Below, one piece after another: positions 61,905-64,000 of a stretch of 64,000 nucleotides of DNA. The first letter of the stretch is position 1. The number at the start of each line of letters is the position of its first letter. The position numbers were made by a program, and so were the translations under genes. This DNA comes from Actinacidiphila bryophytorum (GTDB lineage Bacteria; Actinomycetota; Actinomycetes; Streptomycetales; Streptomycetaceae): NCBI RefSeq assembly GCF_016916835.1, contig NZ_JAFFIX010000001.1, positions 124,001 through 188,000 of the forward strand, written 5' to 3'. The notes beneath the pieces are model-generated. The model had not been told where the DNA came from. It saw only the letters and a list, made by a program, of their open reading frames with translations, and made no database searches.

Positions 61905-62060
61905 AAGGGAAATGCTCCTCGAAATGATGGCCCCCGGTCGTCAGTCCCCGGGATCTTTCGTCCTGCGACTGGGGTATGACAAAGGTCAACTCCCCGCCAA
62001 CTCGGGGCGGATACGCAGGCGTATCACCGTCCCTCGGGATGTCCGCCGCTGCGGAATCTG

Positions 62061-62786
62061 TCATGCCTCCGCGGGAGAATGCGGCCCGGGGGCGTAGACC
62101 TCGATGTCGCCGAGGCGTTCCCGTACGGGAATGCGGGGGAGGGGCGGCAGTGAACCCGGTGTGCGGTAGCCGGAGGCGGGCTGCGGGGCGCCGGCCAAGG
62201 TGAAGGCGGCCCCGTGGCAGGGGCAGACGAGCATGCTGCGTGCGGCGTCGAGGCCGAGCCTGCAGGCCTGGTGGGTACACGTCGCGGACACCGCGCGCAG
62301 ACGTCCCGAGGACCGGTGGAGGTAGCCCGCCATCGACCCGAGGTCGAAGTCCATGACCGCGCCCTCGGCAAGCTGCGCACTGGTGGCAACCTTGTGCCAC
62401 GTCCCGTGGACCGGCCGGACCTCCTCCTCGGGCTCTTCGGGCGCCCCCTGCCCCCCGCCGGTGCGGGTCCTGCGGAAGAGCAGCGGTTCGGTGACCAGGC
62501 CCGTACTGAAGGCGGCAGCACCGATGAGCCCCGCACGTACGAAACGGCGGCGGCGTGCCGACACCGCCGCAGCCGGCTGCGGGATGAGCACCCGGGACTG
62601 CTCGGCGGCGAGCCGCTTGCGCAGGCAGCTGACGAACGCTTCGGTCGGCCGGGCGTGGTCGGCGCGGAAGGCCGCCAGTTCGATGGCCGTGCTGATCTGC
62701 GCGACGTCCTCGTCGGACGCGGCGAACGGCTTCGGGCGCTTCCCGTCGGACAAGCGGGTCAGGTAGCGGTCCAGGGCGCTCGTCAT
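62061..62786 (-). CDS. Membrane Rieske [2Fe-2S] protein coupled to the ECF sigma gene
   Basis: A 241-aa protein. An N-terminal cytoplasmic domain (1-about 75) resembles anti-sigma N-terminal helices in composition. It is followed by ARRRRFVRAGLIGAAAF (a Tat-like Arg motif) and a membrane segment to about 104, then a Pro/Glu linker and a Rieske domain. Rieske cluster ligands are complete: Cys170 and His172 in CTHQAC, Cys188 and His191 in CPCHGAAF, with Cys175 and Cys190 available for the disulfide. The ATG overlaps the sigma factor stop by 4 bp (ATGA). The layout N-domain, membrane anchor, exported redox domain is what an anti-sigma redox sensor would need, although no direct evidence of sigma binding is visible. 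Confidence 0.85.
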   Translation of the reverse strand: MTSALDRYLTRLSDGKRPKPFAASDEDVAQISTAIELAAFRADHARPTEAFVSCLRKRLAAEQSRVLIPQPAAAVSARRRRFVRAGLIGAAAFSTGLVTEPLLFRRTRTGGGQGAPEEPEEEVRPVHGTWHKVATSAQLAEGAVMDFDLGSMAGYLHRSSGRLRAVSATCTHQACRLGLDAARSMLVCPCHGAAFTLAGAPQPASGYRTPGSLPPLPRIPVRERLGDIEVYAPGPHSPAEA

Positions 62787-63433
62787 CTCGGCCCCCCCTG
62801 CCCGGCGTACACATCCATCCCGGCCGCCTTCCGTATGGCGCGGTGCTGCAGGACCTTGGCGTTGGCGACGCTGATGTCCATCTCGGCGGCTGCCTCGCGG
62901 ATGCTGTAGCCGAGCATGAAACGCAGCACGAGGATGCGCCGGTGGCGTTCCGAGAGCCCCGCCAGGATGTGCGTGGCGTGCTCGCCTGCGCGGCTGGCCG
63001 GCTGCGCGGCCGGCGGCTGGGCGTACTCGTCCAGGTCCGCCGCGTCGACGTCGATGACGGTGACCTGCCGGCCCAGGGTGCGCTGCCAGTGACCGGCCAG
63101 CACCGTGCGGGCGGTGGCCAGGAGGTAGGCACGGACCTCGCCGACGGTGGCCGTGGTCCGCAACGACTTCAAGGCGGTCACGAACACCTGGGAGGTCAGG
63201 TCCTCGGCGTCCGGCCGGTTGCCGACCTTGCCGTACATCAGCCGGTGGATCCTGGCCACGTTGTCCTCGTAGATGGCCTCCCAGCCGGGGTACACCGCGG
63301 TCGGCAACTGCACGGGCTGGGTACCGGTGCCGTCCTTCCCCGCGGCCTGCACCGGTACCCCTCCCTCCTCCGGGCGGACCTGGTCCACAGGTCCATCCGG
63401 AAACTCCTCGCTTCTCAGCCGCAGCCTTCGCAT
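62783..63433 (-). CDS. ECF-type RNA polymerase sigma factor
   Basis: A 216-aa sigma factor with a poorly conserved 50-residue N terminus. Region 2 (about 48-115) includes RIHRLMYGKVGNRPDAEDLT and SQVFVTALKSL. Region 4 (about 158-210) includes GLSERHRRILVLRFMLGYSI and AEMDISVANAKVLQHRAIRK. It would direct RNA polymerase to a specific regulon, probably including its own operon. ATG 63433 has only a weak ribosome site. The Rieske gene is translationally coupled downstream, the position usually held by an anti-sigma factor. Confidence 0.9.
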   Translation of the reverse strand: MRRLRLRSEEFPDGPVDQVRPEEGGVPVQAAGKDGTGTQPVQLPTAVYPGWEAIYEDNVARIHRLMYGKVGNRPDAEDLTSQVFVTALKSLRTTATVGEVRAYLLATARTVLAGHWQRTLGRQVTVIDVDAADLDEYAQPPAAQPASRAGEHATHILAGLSERHRRILVLRFMLGYSIREAAAEMDISVANAKVLQHRAIRKAAGMDVYAGQGGPR

Positions 63434-63811
63434 CCAGGAACCGCCTCGCGTGTTTCTCGTGGGCCGTCGCACCCTGCCTCGCCCAGCCCGCGCGCGAGAC
63501 GGCGGGAGAGCCGGTGGGACCAGCGGGCCTCGGCCGAACGAGCCGGGCCGGTCACCTGTGAGATAGGCGAGGGGGTTACACGCGGGCATCGGCACGCCGA
63601 CCCGTCCGGGTAACTAGCCCTGCCATCGATTGTCGGCACCCGGGGCGGCCGCGGCGTGAGCAAAAAGTACTCATGCCGCCGGGCACGGCCGCCAGGACGG
63701 GGGCGCCGTGCTGCGGCGATCAGGACGTACTCGAACCCGCCACCGGCCGAGCGCTGTAACCCAGCGCCCTATTCCCAGGGCAGGACCACAGCTTCAGAAC
63801 GGACCGAGCAG
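63434..63811. other. Intergenic region upstream of the ECF gene, with a large hairpin
   Basis: These 378 bp separate the divergent starts of the sigma factor and the last gene. An imperfect hairpin at 63644-63693 has an outer GGCGGCCG/CGGCCGCC stem and an inner CGGCGTGAG/CTCATGCCG stem around an A-rich loop (CAAAAAGTA). No gene is seen; the sigma promoter is not identified. Confidence 0.5.
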
Positions 63812-64000
63812 ATGAGAGTCAGAAAGCGAGCCGCCGGATTGGCGGCGGCAGCAGCCCTCCTGGCCACTGTCGGCCTGGGCGCCTCCTCGGGCACGGCGCA
63901 CGCCGACGGGCTCTTCCTCCTCAAGGGATGGGGGACCGGCCAGTGCCTGTCCACCAACCGCACCACGCACAGCGTGATCGTGGACAGCTGCTCCAAGGCG
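63812..64000 (+). CDS. N-terminal part of a secreted protein, possible ricin-type lectin fold
   Basis: The first 63 codons of a gene running off the right edge. A basic start (MRVRKRAAG) and an alanine/leucine core form a signal peptide ending at ...SGTAHA-DG. The mature part GLFLLKGWGTGQCLSTNRTT then VIVDSCSKA has two Cys and a Q-C-L pattern typical of the first repeat of ricin-B-type (R-type) lectin domains. The family call is tentative because only about 30 mature residues are visible. The ribosome site is weak. Confidence 0.6.
   Translation, partial: MRVRKRAAGLAAAAALLATVGLGASSGTAHADGLFLLKGWGTGQCLSTNRTTHSVIVDSCSKA

Overview
The window is about 72% GC DNA with strong G/C at third codon positions. 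It has GTG/TTG starts, short GTGA/ATGA overlaps and a TTA codon inside adpA, so it looks like a chromosomal piece of a Streptomyces-type actinomycete. From memory, adpA, orn, cebR, cebEFG and bglC form the same neighbourhood in S. coelicolor, as does the leucine-catabolic block (acyl-CoA dehydrogenase, HMG-CoA lyase, biotin carboxylase, carboxyltransferase, TetR, acyl-CoA dehydrogenase). This fits a core-chromosome locus that has been locally enriched with polysaccharide-degrading genes. No phage, transposon, CRISPR array or replication origin is visible.

Layout. 1-5.6 kb: the tail of a gene, a low-complexity repeat tract, a secreted S33 peptidase, a helix-turn-helix regulator divergent from a small unknown protein, a spermidine-synthase-like methyltransferase, and a repeat-rich intergenic patch. 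5.6-9.9 kb: a small membrane-anchored protein, an OmpR-type two-component system and a GH18/CBM2 chitinase. 9.9-23.8 kb: a cellulose-use island containing beta-glucosidase (bglC), a cello-oligosaccharide ABC importer (cebG, cebF, cebE), the LacI-type repressor CebR, a GH64-like beta-1,3-glucanase with two CBM32 domains, a GH5 endoglucanase and a divergent GH48 exoglucanase. Six sites matching or resembling the CebR box TGGGAGCGCTCCCA lie in the intergenic regions. The inferred cycle is that secreted GH48/GH5 enzymes release cello-oligosaccharides, CebEFG imports them, BglC hydrolyses them, and the imported sugar relieves CebR.

23.9-30.8 kb: a hemC-type gene, tRNA-His(GTG), oligoribonuclease (orn), the developmental regulator adpA, a universal stress protein, glmS and a small conserved protein. 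30.9-39.6 kb: a leucine/branched-chain acyl-CoA catabolism divergon with a 16+16 bp inverted repeat between the carboxylase operon and its TetR regulator, then a second acyl-CoA dehydrogenase coupled to a TesB-type thioesterase. 39.8-43.8 kb: a NarL-type two-component system, a phosphatase-like protein and agmatinase.

43.8-57.5 kb: a fused four-domain ABC exporter with one degenerate ATP site, a Tat-exported GH3 hexosaminidase, a lipoprotein, a LysR regulator, a TIM-barrel epimerase, a MarR-GNAT fusion, a GNAT-TetR pair behind a perfect operator, and two secreted-protein genes. One of these appears split by a frameshift; the other carries a lone dockerin-like calcium loop. 57.8-64 kb: a GNAT protein, an antibiotic-resistance-type ABC-F protein, a membrane alpha/beta hydrolase, an ECF sigma factor translationally coupled to a membrane Rieske protein, and the start of a secreted protein. 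The ECF-Rieske pair is the best candidate in this window for an undescribed regulatory system.
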